A stretch of DNA of 64,000 bases from the NCBI GenBank assembly GCA_001579985.1, contig LRSR01008533.1, forward strand, positions 1 to 64,000, read 5' to 3'. Both the position numbers and the translations under genes were made by a program. The notes under the pieces were generated by a model. The model searched no databases and was not told where the DNA came from. It worked only from the letters and a program-made list of their open reading frames with translations. This stretch comes from Hypsibius dujardini (taxonomy: Eukaryota; Tardigrada; Eutardigrada; Parachela; Hypsibiidae). Shown here piece by piece: positions 46,242-58,125 of this stretch (position 1 is its first letter; every line of letters starts with the position of its first letter).

Positions 46242-46751
46242 CTGGAAAAAATCAGGCGTAACTTATACAAGAGCACCACCGAGCTTGAACTTAATTCCCG
46301 ACTGGGTGCCATGCCGTAGTTGAATGTGCCTGTGCCTTTGTCTGGGTCTTGCAGTAGTAATCAAGGTTGTCTATACGTGTATACTTGACTGTGTCTAAGT
46401 CTTTAAGGTTGTCTGAGCCTGAATCTTTGTATGGATTCTGAGCTTTAGGATTGTCCGTAAGATTGTTGCATTCTTAGGATTTATACAGCAAGAATACGTA
46501 TTGATCTGGTTTGGTTGGTCTGGTTGGTCTGGGCTGCTTTGGGCTGGTTTTGTGGACTTTCACTTAGACATAGACAAGCTATGCGTTTAAGGCACTGTGT
46601 ACTGTACAGTGTACAGACAGTACAAGTATACTGGAGTATAACAGGCTGTTGCGCGACCTGTTGATACTTTTTTTTACGGTGGGGCTGAACTTTTCGCCAA
46701 TTCTTTTGCTCAGTAGATAATACCACGATCAATTTTCTTTTGCTAATACTA
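46242..46751. other. Array spacer D
   Basis: Begins with the Spätzle-intron repeats (GTTGTCTATACGTGTATAC…, ~60-bp periodicity), then unique sequence with a TGGTTGGTCTGG run near 46510. No gene seen. Confidence 0.5.
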
Positions 46752-47067
46752 GTACTACACACATGGCCACAATTTTGGGTGGCAGAGTTGGAGCCATCAG
46801 GGTAGTTTGAGTTTGAGCCACTCTTGGCTAGAGCTTCCCACTGCTTTCTCCTGAATCTTTGATTTAATGCCTGGCCCAGAGGAAAAATTAGATTGAGCAA
46901 GCTGCTCTAAATTCTGCCAAAATAAACAAGTTCAATCAATCGAGTAAAGGCTGCATGTCCGCTGTAGTGAAGAGCGCGTACGCGCGGTGATTTAATTGCG
47001 CTCGAAATCAGACCACTCTTTTTGGCTTAAAGTCTGCCACCCAAAATTGTGGCCATGTGTGTATTAC
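46752..47067. mobile_element. 316-bp MITE with ~36-bp inverted repeats and TA flanks
   Basis: Terminal repeats are GTA(C/A)TACACACATGGCCAC and on to GGGTGGCAGA, one mismatch between ends. TA lies on both sides (46750-46751 and 47068-47069). The interior is unrelated to the 34-kb MITE. It sits in the P450 3' flank. Confidence 0.85.
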
Positions 47068-47642
47068 TATAATAGATCTTTCGTAGTAATCAACCTAGAA
47101 ATAGTCTCATTTTCTGCTCCTATAAATTCCTACATGCTCCGCTCCGCTCCTATTACGCTCCTATTCCGCTCCTATTGGGGCTCAGCCGTAGGAATTAACA
47201 ACCCTAGTGTGGGAGTAGGTGGTAGGGATTGCAGGCAGCTGATGATGATAGGAGTTTTCTCGCGGACTATCGTCTCGCTCGGAGTGCATTTTCTCACAAG
47301 GCTGAACTCTCATTGACCATACCACAAACTGTGAGGAATCCTAGGACGGAAGAAGAACCAATTTTTATCACAAACTAATTACAGGCCCAATAAAGTGATG
47401 ACAAAGATCAGTAAGAGTGCAATAGCAATAGTTCAAGTAGCTGGCATAAGACAAACAAAAAATCGCGGTCTTGTACATGAAATAGTTAGCTCAGGAAAAT
47501 CAGCGCCAATTCGGGGAGCAAAAACTGTTAAGTGGCGTTAAGCCAAGAATAGAACTCAAAATCATGACAATAAATATTATCTAGACTCTTCTGTGGAACC
47601 ACTATTAATAAGGCTGATGAACTGAACTGATGAATGGGGAGG
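47068..47642. other. P450 3' flank (array-shared)
   Basis: Contains the flank block shared with 31009-31260 and 41550-41740. No gene. Any P450 3' UTR and polyadenylation signal lie here. Confidence 0.6.
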
Positions 47643-47909
47643 TCAGTTGGTTTTCAGCTTCCGGACGCCCACCAAGACCTTGTCGCAACCCAACAGCGGA
47701 CGTCCGGTGGGGAAGAACTTGAGCGGCACCTTCGTTCCTGCGGTTTTCATTAAGCGATAATCTCGCAGGATTATCATCAGCGCCATTTTGGTTTCCATGA
47801 TTGCGAATCGAGTGCCGATACAGTTTCGTGGTCCTAAACAAACAGACGTTGTTTAGTGTTCGTGGCCAACAGACGAATAAACAGACAGACAGACAAACAG
47901 ACAGGTAGG

Positions 47910-47955
<46 letters not shown>

Positions 47956-49799
47956 AACAGACAGACAAACAGACAGGCAGACAAACAGGTAGAGTGGCAG
48001 ACAGAGTGACAAGTGAGCTTACCAATTCCAAAAGGCAGAAACGGTACTGGATCCACGTTGGCAAATTTTGAGCGAGCCCGTTTCTTCCAACCGTCCTCAT
48101 CTTCGCCCAAAAACCGCTCAGGGTCAAATCGCTCCGGATCCGGATAGAATTCATCAGAGTGGTGCAGCGCCCAGACCGGAATGCCCACGACCATGTCCTT
48201 TTCCACCAAAATTTCCTTCCCCGTCTGATCATGTAGGATGTAGCTCTCCACGGCCTTGCGCTCCATCCGGAGGACGGGATTGTAGAGGCGCAGCGTTTCA
48301 GCGATCACAGCCGACAGATAGTCTGACTGGTCCAAAACATCATACGGAATATCTGCGTCGCAGCTGATATTGGCTTCGGTGAGGATGCGGATGAGGTCTT
48401 TACGAAGCCGGTCTTGCAAGTCTGGATTGAGGGCGAGGCAGTAGATGCAGTAAGTTAGGAGTTGGGACGAGGTTTCATAGCCGACAGAGTAAAAAAGGAC
48501 GCTCTGGGACAGGATCTCGTCTTCGCTGAGCCCATCACCTATCATTAGTTAAATGAGCGGGTTATAATTATTGCACGCCAAAAACAAAGAGTATCCATGG
48601 ATCAAAAGGACAGGGAGGCACAGACAGGCAGGAAGGCAAACAGGCAGTGACAAATAGGCAGGCAGGCACAGTAACAGAGGGACAGACGGGCACAGTGACA
48701 GACAGACAGACACAGTGACAAATAGGCAGGCAGGCACAGTAACAGCCGGACTGGCGGGCACAGTGACAGACAGACAGGTAGACAGGCACAGTAACAGACA
48801 GATATTCGATACACAAATGCTCAAGCACATAGCAGTCAGACAGACAGACAGATAGACATGCAAGTAGTTCAGAATGATAGGCAGAGAGACAATACGGCAG
48901 GAGTACATCCACATAAAGGCATGCAATACGGAAAAACAGACAGGCCCAAAACATTCCAACTCAATTCCCTACCTTCATGCTTCGCTTCCATGAGCAGCTG
49001 TAGAAAATCATTGCGACGATTCTGCGGCTCCGCCAAACGATCAGCGATCAGTCGGGTGGTGATGTTCCGGAAAAAATCCATGCCGGCCTTCGGCAACACC
49101 GTGAACTGCACCAGCCAAGAGTCCAGAAACCACTTCGGCATAGTGTAGTCGCAGAATTTCCGCCAGAACGGAAAGGTGAAGAGACTCGAGGCATTCCTTA
49201 CAAACTCTTCATCGGGCACGGTGGCGAAACAGCTCCGCGAAATTACCTCCATTGTATAGGCACCAAAAAGATTCTTCAGGTCGATGTCGCTTCCGGTGGC
49301 CGCAGCGTGGTCAAGACTGGCAATTAGTGCGAGGCACGAATCTTGCAGCAAGTGATGGACGCTTTTGAGCTCCCTCGGTTTGAAGGTTTTCCGCACCAGA
49401 CCGCGTACCCGCTTCCACGGTTTGTCTTCCAGGGAGGAGAGGAAGTTGGACATGACCGGATGGGTTGTCTTGACGGACCGGCGATTATAGAATGTGGCGG
49501 AATGTTGGACCATGATGTCTTTCAACAGGACCGGATCCCCGACAATCAACCCCGGTTTCGTGCCTTCGTAAATTCTGAAAATGAAGGCATGTTAGAGAAC
49601 AGCTTTCATTGGTTCAAAGACTGGACTCATTGCCTTCTTTCACTGTTGAAATTTTCTTTTATTAGAAGTAAGGAGCCATGTATTTATCTGTTGTTACCTC
49701 GCCAGACTGAGTGTCTGACTGCCAGCCTGCTTGCCTGTTTGTCTGTCTCTGTCTGCCTGCCTGTCTTGTCTGACTGACTGTCTGTTTGTCTTTCTGTCG

Positions 49800-49846
<47 letters not shown>

Positions 49847-50801
49847 AGTCTGTTTGTCTGTCTGCCTGTCTAGTTGCCCGTTTGTCTAGCTCTTGCATGC
49901 CAGTTTGTATGTCAATCTCCTGTTTGCCTGTTGCGTGCGGCAGTTTTGCCGCAGGGCAGTCAGCCGGTCAGTTTCTTTTCTAGGACAGGCCCCTAATTCG
50001 TGACACTAGGTGATAAAAAATAAATCGACAAAAAAATACGGTAAAATCCTCAGTTAAAAAATCCCACGTTTATCGCTAAACTCAACTCAGCCATCAACGG
50101 ACGCCGAGTAATTTTTGATTTGTTTGCTCAAGTGTCCCTTATCAGGCGTTTCATGTGCTGTATGTAGTAGACGAAGCTACCCAAAACGTTACAATTCACT
50201 GCCTGTCTTGTATCCGCGTAATAAAAAGAAATTATGAACCAGAATTTTTCGGTTAAACGCAATGCCGATCAGGTCGTGATAAACATTTAATTAAATTTTA
50301 AATCGAAAACGACCGCTGTCAATTGACTTGTACTCTTACCCATAGACATGGCCGAATTTTTTCAGTCTCTCCTCCTCACTGACGTGGAAGGAGTAGAAGA
50401 ACTGCCCTAGGTACGTCCCGAACAGCGGCAGCGGTCGCGGCCCAGGCACTCCCCGTTCCGCCCAATATCCATGCGTCCGTGTGAGAAAACTACACAGGTG
50501 AAAATCAGCTAAAAAACTGCATTGAAAATTGAGTCGCCCAGTCCGTGAATAGATCATCCAATTCCATCGTCGGTATATATATAATTTTTATACAGAGATG
50601 TTTGCCTCATCCTCTTCAAAGACCTTACCAGTACAAACAGATGATGAAACCAGCAAAGGGGCACCATACTAGCCGGCCGGTCAGATGGAGGATGATGAAC
50701 ATGGTCGCTAACAGTCCCACGGTGATCGTTCCCTTCCACAACCAGTTCGCAGACAGACAGACAGACAACCGATCCCGCAGGATCAGGATGCGTGGCCACA
50801 T
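47643..50801 (-). CDS. Cytochrome P450, CYP3-like, complete copy D
   Basis: The only complete P450 of the array. Five exons in transcript order: 50801-50629, 50489-50340, 49574-48973, 48538-48023, 47833-47643; 543 residues, all phases join. N-terminal membrane anchor (residues ~25-62), Pro-rich hinge GVPGPRPLPLFG, I-helix GYETSS, K-helix ETLR, PERF motif DPERFDPERF and haem loop FGIGPRNCIG with the ligand Cys. Sequence order and the FxxGYET/PERF signature fit CYP3-clan microsomal monooxygenases acting on lipophilic compounds in the ER. Start at 50801 is supported by conservation of exon 1 in relic B. A coding CTGT microsatellite lies in exon 1. Introns 2-4 are mostly CTGT/CAGA tracts. Function is presumably xenobiotic or endogenous lipid oxidation; substrate unknown. 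Confidence 0.9.
47868..48008. repeat. CAGA tract in P450 intron 4
   Basis: ACAGACAGAC repeats on +, so CTGT in the transcript, filling most of the 189-bp intron. Confidence 0.9.
48610..48860. repeat. CAGGCA / CAGACA tract in P450 intron 3
   Basis: Higher-order units of about 60-70 bp (GGCAGGCACAGTAACAG, GGGCACAGTGACAGACAGAC) repeated about four times. Confidence 0.85.
49700..49880. repeat. CTGT tract in P450 intron 2
   Basis: CTGTCTGT repeats on the + strand, antisense to the gene; also present in relics A, B and C. Confidence 0.9.
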
Positions 50802-52146
50802 ATTGGGTCCCCAGCCGGAAACTACAGAGAGTGAAGCCTAAATAAAAACAGCGTGGAATAAAAATAACTCGCTCGTCTGATGTCGACTCAAAATGAAACG
50901 GCTTGAACCGGAGCCTTGTGTCAAAAACGATGGTACTACTAATATTAAAATACAGTATTATTGTTTCTTAGGATTTACGGTACGTGTTATTTCACCGTAT
51001 AATCAAAAGTTAAGTATCGTACAAATCAACTGGCGGAGTCCCGGTACAGAATAAAAAACTTGTACCTACTGGCTCCCTCGCACACGAACCGAACCGTGCC
51101 TGAAAGCAACACAAACCTCCAGCCAAATCAGTCAGGCTCAGACTCAGATTCAGAGAGCGGATCGGATGCTTTTGACTCGCGTGCCAGCGAATCAAGACAT
51201 CAAAGGTGTGCCGGCGGCGAGTTTCCCATATAGTATTGGTTCGAACTTGAACCGGCTGGTGCCTGAGATGGCGTACCGATACACTGTAGTACTAGTACTC
51301 GATAGCGCACTAAAAGTTTAAAAAATCGAGACATCGCAACTACTTTTTATGCAAAAATCCCCTACTTGCATTTACAGGACACAGCAACCGCTGATTAGCT
51401 CGGATTACCGGCACTAATTCTATCAATTCGTTGTCCATTGTTTCAACCTGAGCAAGCGCGTTAATTAGTCATATACTCTCTTGCATGATGATACCGCTAT
51501 TGAATTTGCTCTCGCGAAATGCAAATTGTGGTTAAAGCTATTCAAAAATGGTTACTTAACAGGGTGATGATTCACGGATGGTCACTCTGTCATGGGGTAA
51601 TCACAACCTCCAGGTGCGACGGATCTGTTTGTGTGACATAAGGTCACGAAATCAGCGCTCGTCCTGGTAGTCAGTTACTTGCTAATAAGTTGCTATCGCT
51701 GGTCAACACGTAGCATACCGCTGTGTTGAACCTTCTGTACATTATTGTACAGAGGGTTCCGTATCTTTTGGCACTGCGAGGCGAGAATTCAGCTCTTAGG
51801 TTATCATGCTGTATCTTGACTCTATTCTGGTCGAATCCTTTGTTAATTAAATTATCCACGGACCAGGTCGGATGAGTCATTTTGTTTTGCGTAACCCCGA
51901 TGATATAAACCTTATTATTCCCGAGGTGCCTGAATTCTGAAATGGCAACTGTGTCGAAGGGACCAAAGTTGCCGACCGGCAAAACTTCCTATTTCATCGA
52001 ATTAATAATTTATTATTAAACTCAAATAGATGTATAAATTATTGTAAAAAGAGTGAACAGTTTTGCACAACTACATCTAATGACCTAATGCGTCATTGGT
52101 GTTTCTGTGTCCATGCGCTGTATGGAGCTGTGGCGGTTCCCGCCAG
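50802..52146. other. P450 5' flank and spacer E
   Basis: Upstream of P450 D and downstream of the Spätzle-like gene. It aligns with 37204-38230 but has no peptide gene: the sequence passes from the P450 upstream block (GTGAAGCCTAAATAAAAACA) to the post-peptide block (GACTCAAAATG). No other gene. Confidence 0.65.
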
Positions 52147-55100
52147 CTACAGCACGGTAGGGGTCGCGTAGGGTGCTCGCTCCGACTGTGTTGCCGGGGA
52201 CGATGAGGAGCCCGGCGGCGGCGCCCCGGACGACGACGGTGTCTGTGCCTGTGCCTGTGACGGTGTCTGTGTCTGTGACGGTGGAATGTTGGCTGTCCCG
52301 GCCACGGATACTCCGCACTGACAGCCCCGAGGAATTCTCATTTGGTCAACGTGGATGCCGAATTCGGAGGAGTACACCATCAGCTGCTGTAGGACAAAAT
52401 GTTGCACGCACTGAGTTGCCACCTGCTGGTCCGTGTACCGACATGTCCGATTGCTGGAAAATATCAGGCGTAACTTATACAAGAGCGCCACCGAGCTTAA
52501 GCTTGATTCCCAACTGGGTGCCATGCCGTAGTTGTATATGCCTGTGCCTTTATCTGAGTCTCACAGTAATTAAGGTTGTCTATGCGCGTATAGTTGACTG
52601 TGTCTGAGTCTCGATACGTTGGTCTGTGACTGTACCTTTGTCTGGATCCTAGGCTTTAGGATTGTATATACGTGTATACTTGACTGTGTCCGAATCTCTA
52701 AGGTTGTCTATGCCTGAACTTTTGTCTTGATTCCAGGCTTTTGGATTGTCTGTACGTGAATCCTTGACTGCGTCTGAATCTCTAAGATTGTCTGGGCCTG
52801 AATCTTTGTCTGGGTCTAAGCATTTAAGGTTGCCTATGCGTGTATCGTTGATTATGTCTGATATTTTTTAATAACGATGAGTTTTCGCTGACAGCACAAT
52901 CACTATAATAGCAAGCCAGCTCAGCGAACATCGCAAATAATTTCTCACAGAAGCTCGACTTACCGGTCGCAAGTTTCTAGGTGAGTCACTTGATATGCTT
53001 CCGGCAGATGGACAATCACCTTCCATCGGCCATGGTCGTTGGTGGTCCGGAGGAGTTTCGCGGAATTGTGGATGTGGGACGCGCACACTCCAGCCGTGCT
53101 TGGAGTGGACAAATATTGGTCAAGGTTGGCATAATTCGGCGATGTACCTTTTGTGGAAATAAAAAAAGCGGTCTATTGTATTATGCTCCAAGTTCTCAAT
53201 CCACGAGGCACCCAAAAAACCCACACAACGACCCATAATCGAAGATTAGCCCAAATAGTACACAATGGACAGCTCCAGACAATGAAATTATACCGGGATG
53301 TGAGTAGGGTTGCTGTCCAGCCGGACTAGTCCCGTACTGCGAGCTCGTGCTGGTCGGTGTGAACTTCCACGGCACCATCGGTCTCAGCAGATTATACTTG
53401 TCTGGATATTGGGTAATAGACGCTGTGATATCCGCTCTAAAATTGAAGAATCTACTTACAGACATTTTACGGTGGAACCGTATGGAGACAACTACTGAAA
53501 TAGGCAAGGCGAAAGCAGACACACAAATTTCAGGCAACAACGTACATGGGGTAGTCGTAGTCGACCAAGCAGAATGGCACGCCGGAATCCTGCGCACACC
53601 TCGGCGAGGTATAATCAAGCACGACAACCGGACCGGTCGCTCCAACCGACGGTCCCGTCGGATGCTGGCCACTGGGTTGGGGTCCTTGCCGTTGGCCATA
53701 CCCACCACCACCCAGCGTCGTGTCCGGACCAGCCTGGCTGCTGGTCGGCTGATACGTCGGCTGGGTAGCCGACGACTGCGGATAGGTATAGGTCGCCACT
53801 TCCGAGTAGACATGGCCAAGGGGTTTGCTGCGTGGGCCAGCGGCGTGCGGATGGTGGTGACGCTGCGGAGGTGGTGGTGGTGCTTGATACACCTCCACAA
53901 CCGGCGGTGTCGGGTAGGAGTAATGGACGCGATTGCCATTGTTCTGCTGGAGTGCCTGCGGCATGGGAACCAGTCCGGTCTGTTGTTGCTGCTGATGCGG
54001 ATGGCCCTGCACTACTTCCGGATGGTGAGGAACCGGTTTGTTCGAATAGTGCAGCAGTTCCGCTGGGGGAGGAGGATAGCTGTTTGGGTTGTTAATTGGG
54101 CTGTAGTTGGGCTGGTGCGGTGAGGGTACCGGGGGTGGATACCGCGGTGGCTGCTCGTGATAAGGAGGTCCAGGATTCGGATACCGGGGTGAAACTTCCG
54201 GATACGGTGGAAGGTATCCAGCGGGATGGGACGGATGACTTGGAGGAGGTTGTGTCGCGGGTGCCTGAGTCGGTTCAGCCGGTGGAGGTTGTTCGGTCGG
54301 CTCAGTCACGGGTGCCTCGGTGGCGGGTGGTGGTGGCTGGGTCGGAGTGACGTAAGTACTACCTGGAGGATAGGGTGGATACCGGGGAGCGACGCCCGGC
54401 GCATACGGCACTTGGTAGGGATCGGGATGAGTCGGACGGTATCGTGGAGCTTCAGCGTACGGCGGTGGGCCCTGGTGACTGGAGGGATTATATGGCGTTT
54501 GGTAGCTCGGTGGACTTGGGTACCGAGGGGCATCGTACGAGACGTATTGGTTCGGAGGGTGCTGTCCGGGGTAGAGGTCTGGGTGTTGGTTCGGGTGGTG
54601 ACGAGGTGTGCCTTGAATGACGTTTCCGTAGGGGTCAGCGGGATTACTCGGGGAACCGTACACAATATTCGGCTGTTGATATTGCACGCTGCCTAAATGG
54701 AATTTTATCGGTGACGGTTAGGGATGGACAGATGTGCAAAAATACGGTCTTGCAAGAAAATTAGGCGGCCAGACAAATTGAATTCAATGACACAAACAAG
54801 CGTCAAGACAGAATTTCAGACGTTAATTCGGACAGCGAGGCTAATTGAAGATTGGCCGACGGAGAGACAGACAGAAAGATAGATAGACAGGCAGACAGAC
54901 ATGCAGAAAGACAGTCCTGCAGAGAGACAGAAAGACAGACTGATAGACAGGCAGGCAGAAATACCGAAAGACAGGCCGACTGACAGGCAAACTGTTTAAT
55001 GGACAGACAGGCAGACAGACGGGAAAGCAAAAAGCCAAGCGGGCAGACAGACATAAAGTAGACATTTACGGATATTTGAATGTCAGGAGGAACCGCCATA

Positions 55101-56353
55101 TACCTTGGTTGATGTTCTCAGCGGGGTAGCTTCCATGCTGTCCGTGAGGTTGATTATGGCGAATCGGTGTTCCTGCCTCTTGATATGCTGGGTAACTAGA
55201 TGAACTACCCGGTAGGACTGCCCCAAATGCCGGCGATTCCGGGTTCGCAATGCGGTAACCATTTCCCGCTGGATACGGTTTTCCGAGTCCTCCTGACACC
55301 GGTGTCTGGTACTCGTGCTGAACCGGAGTTCCTCTGATTATCGCGGGGTCGGATGGTGGTGCAGGGTGGACACTATTTTGCGAGGGATAATAGAGAGGTT
55401 TGGTCGGTGCGTCCTTGTGATAAACAACGCTGATTTCTTTATGGACGGTGTGAACGTTCGACGAAGCGGCGGCAACCGGCTGCTGGACCGGGTAGACAGA
55501 CGGGGAAGGTGCCACAATTTGGAGGGTCTGCTGAACGGAGGAGTAGCTGGCGAGTGGAGCGGTACGACGGTCGTGGTAAGACTTGGCACCACGGTAGTGT
55601 CGCTGCGGGTACGGCCGGATGCCGATGGACGGGGTGTCGCGTAGCTGTAGTTGGCCGGTGAGTCCTTCGGTGGCAGCGGGGTCACCGATGATGACGGTAG
55701 GGGCTACTTCCGTGGCAGCTGTTACGGTTGGATCCATGACGAGATCACGGACAGGAACAACAGGCGGCGGGACAATCACTTTTGGCGGCATGGCACCAAT
55801 GATGACCTCGACGGGTGCCGGGAGGAGAGATCCAGTACGCACTGTCTGTTGCGGGGCTAGAAAGCGTAGATATTTTTAGCATGATATAAACTATTGAGCT
55901 TTGGCAATTGAGGTGACGGAAGAAATATGTATCCTGACAAGCAGACGGACGAACAGACAGGCAGACAGACAGACAGACAGACAGACAGAGACAAGCAAAC
56001 AAATAGACACAGACATACGACAAACGTACGACAGGCAATCGACAGACGTTTGGACAGCCATCACGCAGACATTTCTGACACGTACGAGGATAACTGCTCT
56101 GGGATAACTTACGGCTCCCGCCTTCATGCTCAATCTCCGTCTCGCCATCATCGTTCTCGCCTTCTCCCTCCTCTCCGCCACCCTGAAGAGGAAGTCGTGT
56201 TGTTTGGCCAGGGAGCAGGATCTCTGTCCGATAAAATGGCGGATCATCTGGCGGTCCATGCTTTGCCGGTAGTGCAGGACCTTCGGCACTATCACTTGCC
56301 AAGGCCACCGTGAAGCATATCCCGAACAGAATCGATATTGTTCGGAGTTCCAT
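52147..56353 (-). CDS. Spätzle-like cystine-knot ligand with long Pro/Tyr-rich prodomain
   Basis: Seven exons in transcript order: 56353-56113, 55856-55104, 54692 to about 53542, 53491-53460 (32 nt), 53436-53294, 53147-52964, 52453-52147; about 936 residues. Signal peptide MELRTISILFGICFTVALAS. Exons 2-3 encode a ~620-residue Pro/Tyr/Gln-rich region (PRYP, HPxQHP). It ends in GVPFCLVDYDYP, matching the FCxxxxxYP motif that precedes the Spätzle domain. The domain follows: GVCASH, GRWKVIVHLPEA, LETCD, TCRYTD, TQC, GIHVDQMRIPRGCQC, six cysteines. Spätzle proteins are secreted Toll ligands cleaved before the knot. A Ser/Gln/Pro tail follows it. The exon 3 end (53542 or 53539) and the 32-nt exon are the least certain joins. 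No obvious furin-like RxxR site was seen near the domain. Relics of the last exon are spread through the array to its left. Confidence 0.82.
52560..52860. repeat. ~60-bp degenerate tandem repeat in the last Spätzle intron
   Basis: Units with GGTTGTCTATGCGTGTAT, TTGACTGTGTCTGAxTCTC and CTAGGCTTTAGGATTG recur about five times. The same units follow each Spätzle relic (35330-35480, 41330-41520, 46360-46460). Confidence 0.75.
54845..55035. repeat. CAGACAGG tract in Spätzle intron 2
   Basis: CAGA-type degenerate repeats on +; CTGT in the transcript. Confidence 0.85.
55935..56050. repeat. CAGA tract in Spätzle intron 1
   Basis: CAGACAGACAGA on + within the intron 55857-56112; CTGT in the transcript. 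Confidence 0.9.
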
Positions 56354-58125
56354 CTCTCTCAAAACCTGGAGAACTTAACAAACTTACCAAACTATGGGAT
56401 ATACAAAATAGCAGGTTTAGCGATTTTAACGTTTGACTATTTGAACGTGTAAACGGTCAGTCAACGAACATCATGTTGAGGCATGGTCCTGTCACACAAA
56501 ATTTAGACACCGAAAACGATCCACCTGTCATGATACATTTCTTAGTCCTTTATATCAAAGCGGTCGGCCTAATTTTGACAGGTTGGTCAATGAGTAGGCC
56601 CTTCAGAAAACTGTAATTTAACGCCACCGACGCGCTGAGGGACCCTACTCAGAGACGTTGTTTCAAGAGGGAGACAGACAGGTCAGTCGAGCAGAGGTGC
56701 AGTGTGTCCTGTGGTTGACTGTATGCCGCAGTCTTACCGAGTAAAACATATGGTCCTTCACACTGGTACACAGACACTTGATTAATCATCACGCTACAGT
56801 GGAGGTCTCTTCCTGAAACCGGACAATGCCCAGCGAGCCATCGTCTGTCTCGCTGTCTCGTGTCACGGCAAAAAGCACATCGTGAGAACTTTACTCACAC
56901 ACAGTACTGGTCGTATAGTTCGTGCTGGTTTCGAGAGCGTGGGTGCCAAGTCGCACACGGACCCTGATTGATATGTGTCCGTTGGTCGTGATGGTGGTGA
57001 CGGGGGATTTGTCTGTGTGTGTGTTGTGTGTACCAAGACGAGCTCGTTTAGATGCCTCTGTAGACACACATATATATTCGCAGATACGTTGTTGTTGTTG
57101 GGACAAGAGGACTACGCTGGAACCGTTTGTTGTCTTTACGTTCGTCCACAGACATGTGGGTGTCAGGTAACAGCCGCGTGTGCTTAGCTGTTGGTTGGTA
57201 TGACTGTCGGTCGGAGAAAATCACCTCAGCATCGATATCGACCCTTGCTTTTCTCCGCATTTGACATTGACTATGTGTGCGCGTGTGTGTGTATCGATCC
57301 AAGCTGTTTATGGTCACTTGCGGCGATAGAGGGAGAGTTCGTTGAGGTGATTGATTCTTATTCAGGTTAGTCGATGCAGGCAGGCGTTAGTCATTAGGTA
57401 TTGTCCTTATCTGGAGGGTTAGCGAACCACAGTAAAAACACGTGAGTGTGAAGGTGTTAATGATTACCACCTTTCCTGCGAGGTTCAGGAGATACAACGT
57501 AAGTAACTTTTTACGTTAACAGACTTCATCACATGGTATACAGAAAGAGAGTTTTAGACAAAGGCGTAAGCAGATAGAGCAAAAAAACTAACGAGCGCAA
57601 AGACCACGTACGTGAGAATAGGGACTAAGACAGGAAGACAGACTGATAGCCAAAGAGACAAACAGGTAGACCAAAAGACAGACAGACAGAGTGAGAGACA
57701 GACAAACAATCAGACAAGTAGTGAAACAGGCAGGCAAAGTGAAAGAGAGACATAAAGCATAAACACAAACAGGCAGGCAGGAGGGCAGACAGACAAGCAG
57801 AGAAGCATGCGGATGGTCTAGATGAAATTGACACTAATGGATCGACGTCATGGCTGTTTACTTCCATTCACAAATGCACAGCTCCCGTTGGCACGGTTCG
57901 CCTGCGTTAACCCCCGAGTAACAGGGAAGTGAACGCCCGGTAATAAGATTCAGTGGCAGGAGTTTGAGTAGATGAGTACATGCAGAAACACAACACACAA
58001 ACGATTTGTCTTTTCTAGTACCGTAGATTACACAAGTGCTCCTCTCCCACAGAACCGAACTTCCAGAATCGACGGCACCCGGAGATTCCATGTCAAATCG
58101 GCTGTCATCGTTGTTGGTCATGCTT
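56354..58125. other. Intergenic: Spätzle promoter side and PAQR1 3' side
   Basis: No supported gene. A CAGA-type tract runs about 57630-57800. A TGTGTGTG run near 57010-57030 and GCGCGTGTGTGTG near 57280 are simple sequence. Confidence 0.5.

Noticed and set aside
53347-54123. 258-residue plus-strand frame (and 54226-54696)
   Set aside because: Antisense shadows of the Pro/Tyr-rich Spätzle exon; strong compositional bias opens the opposite strand.
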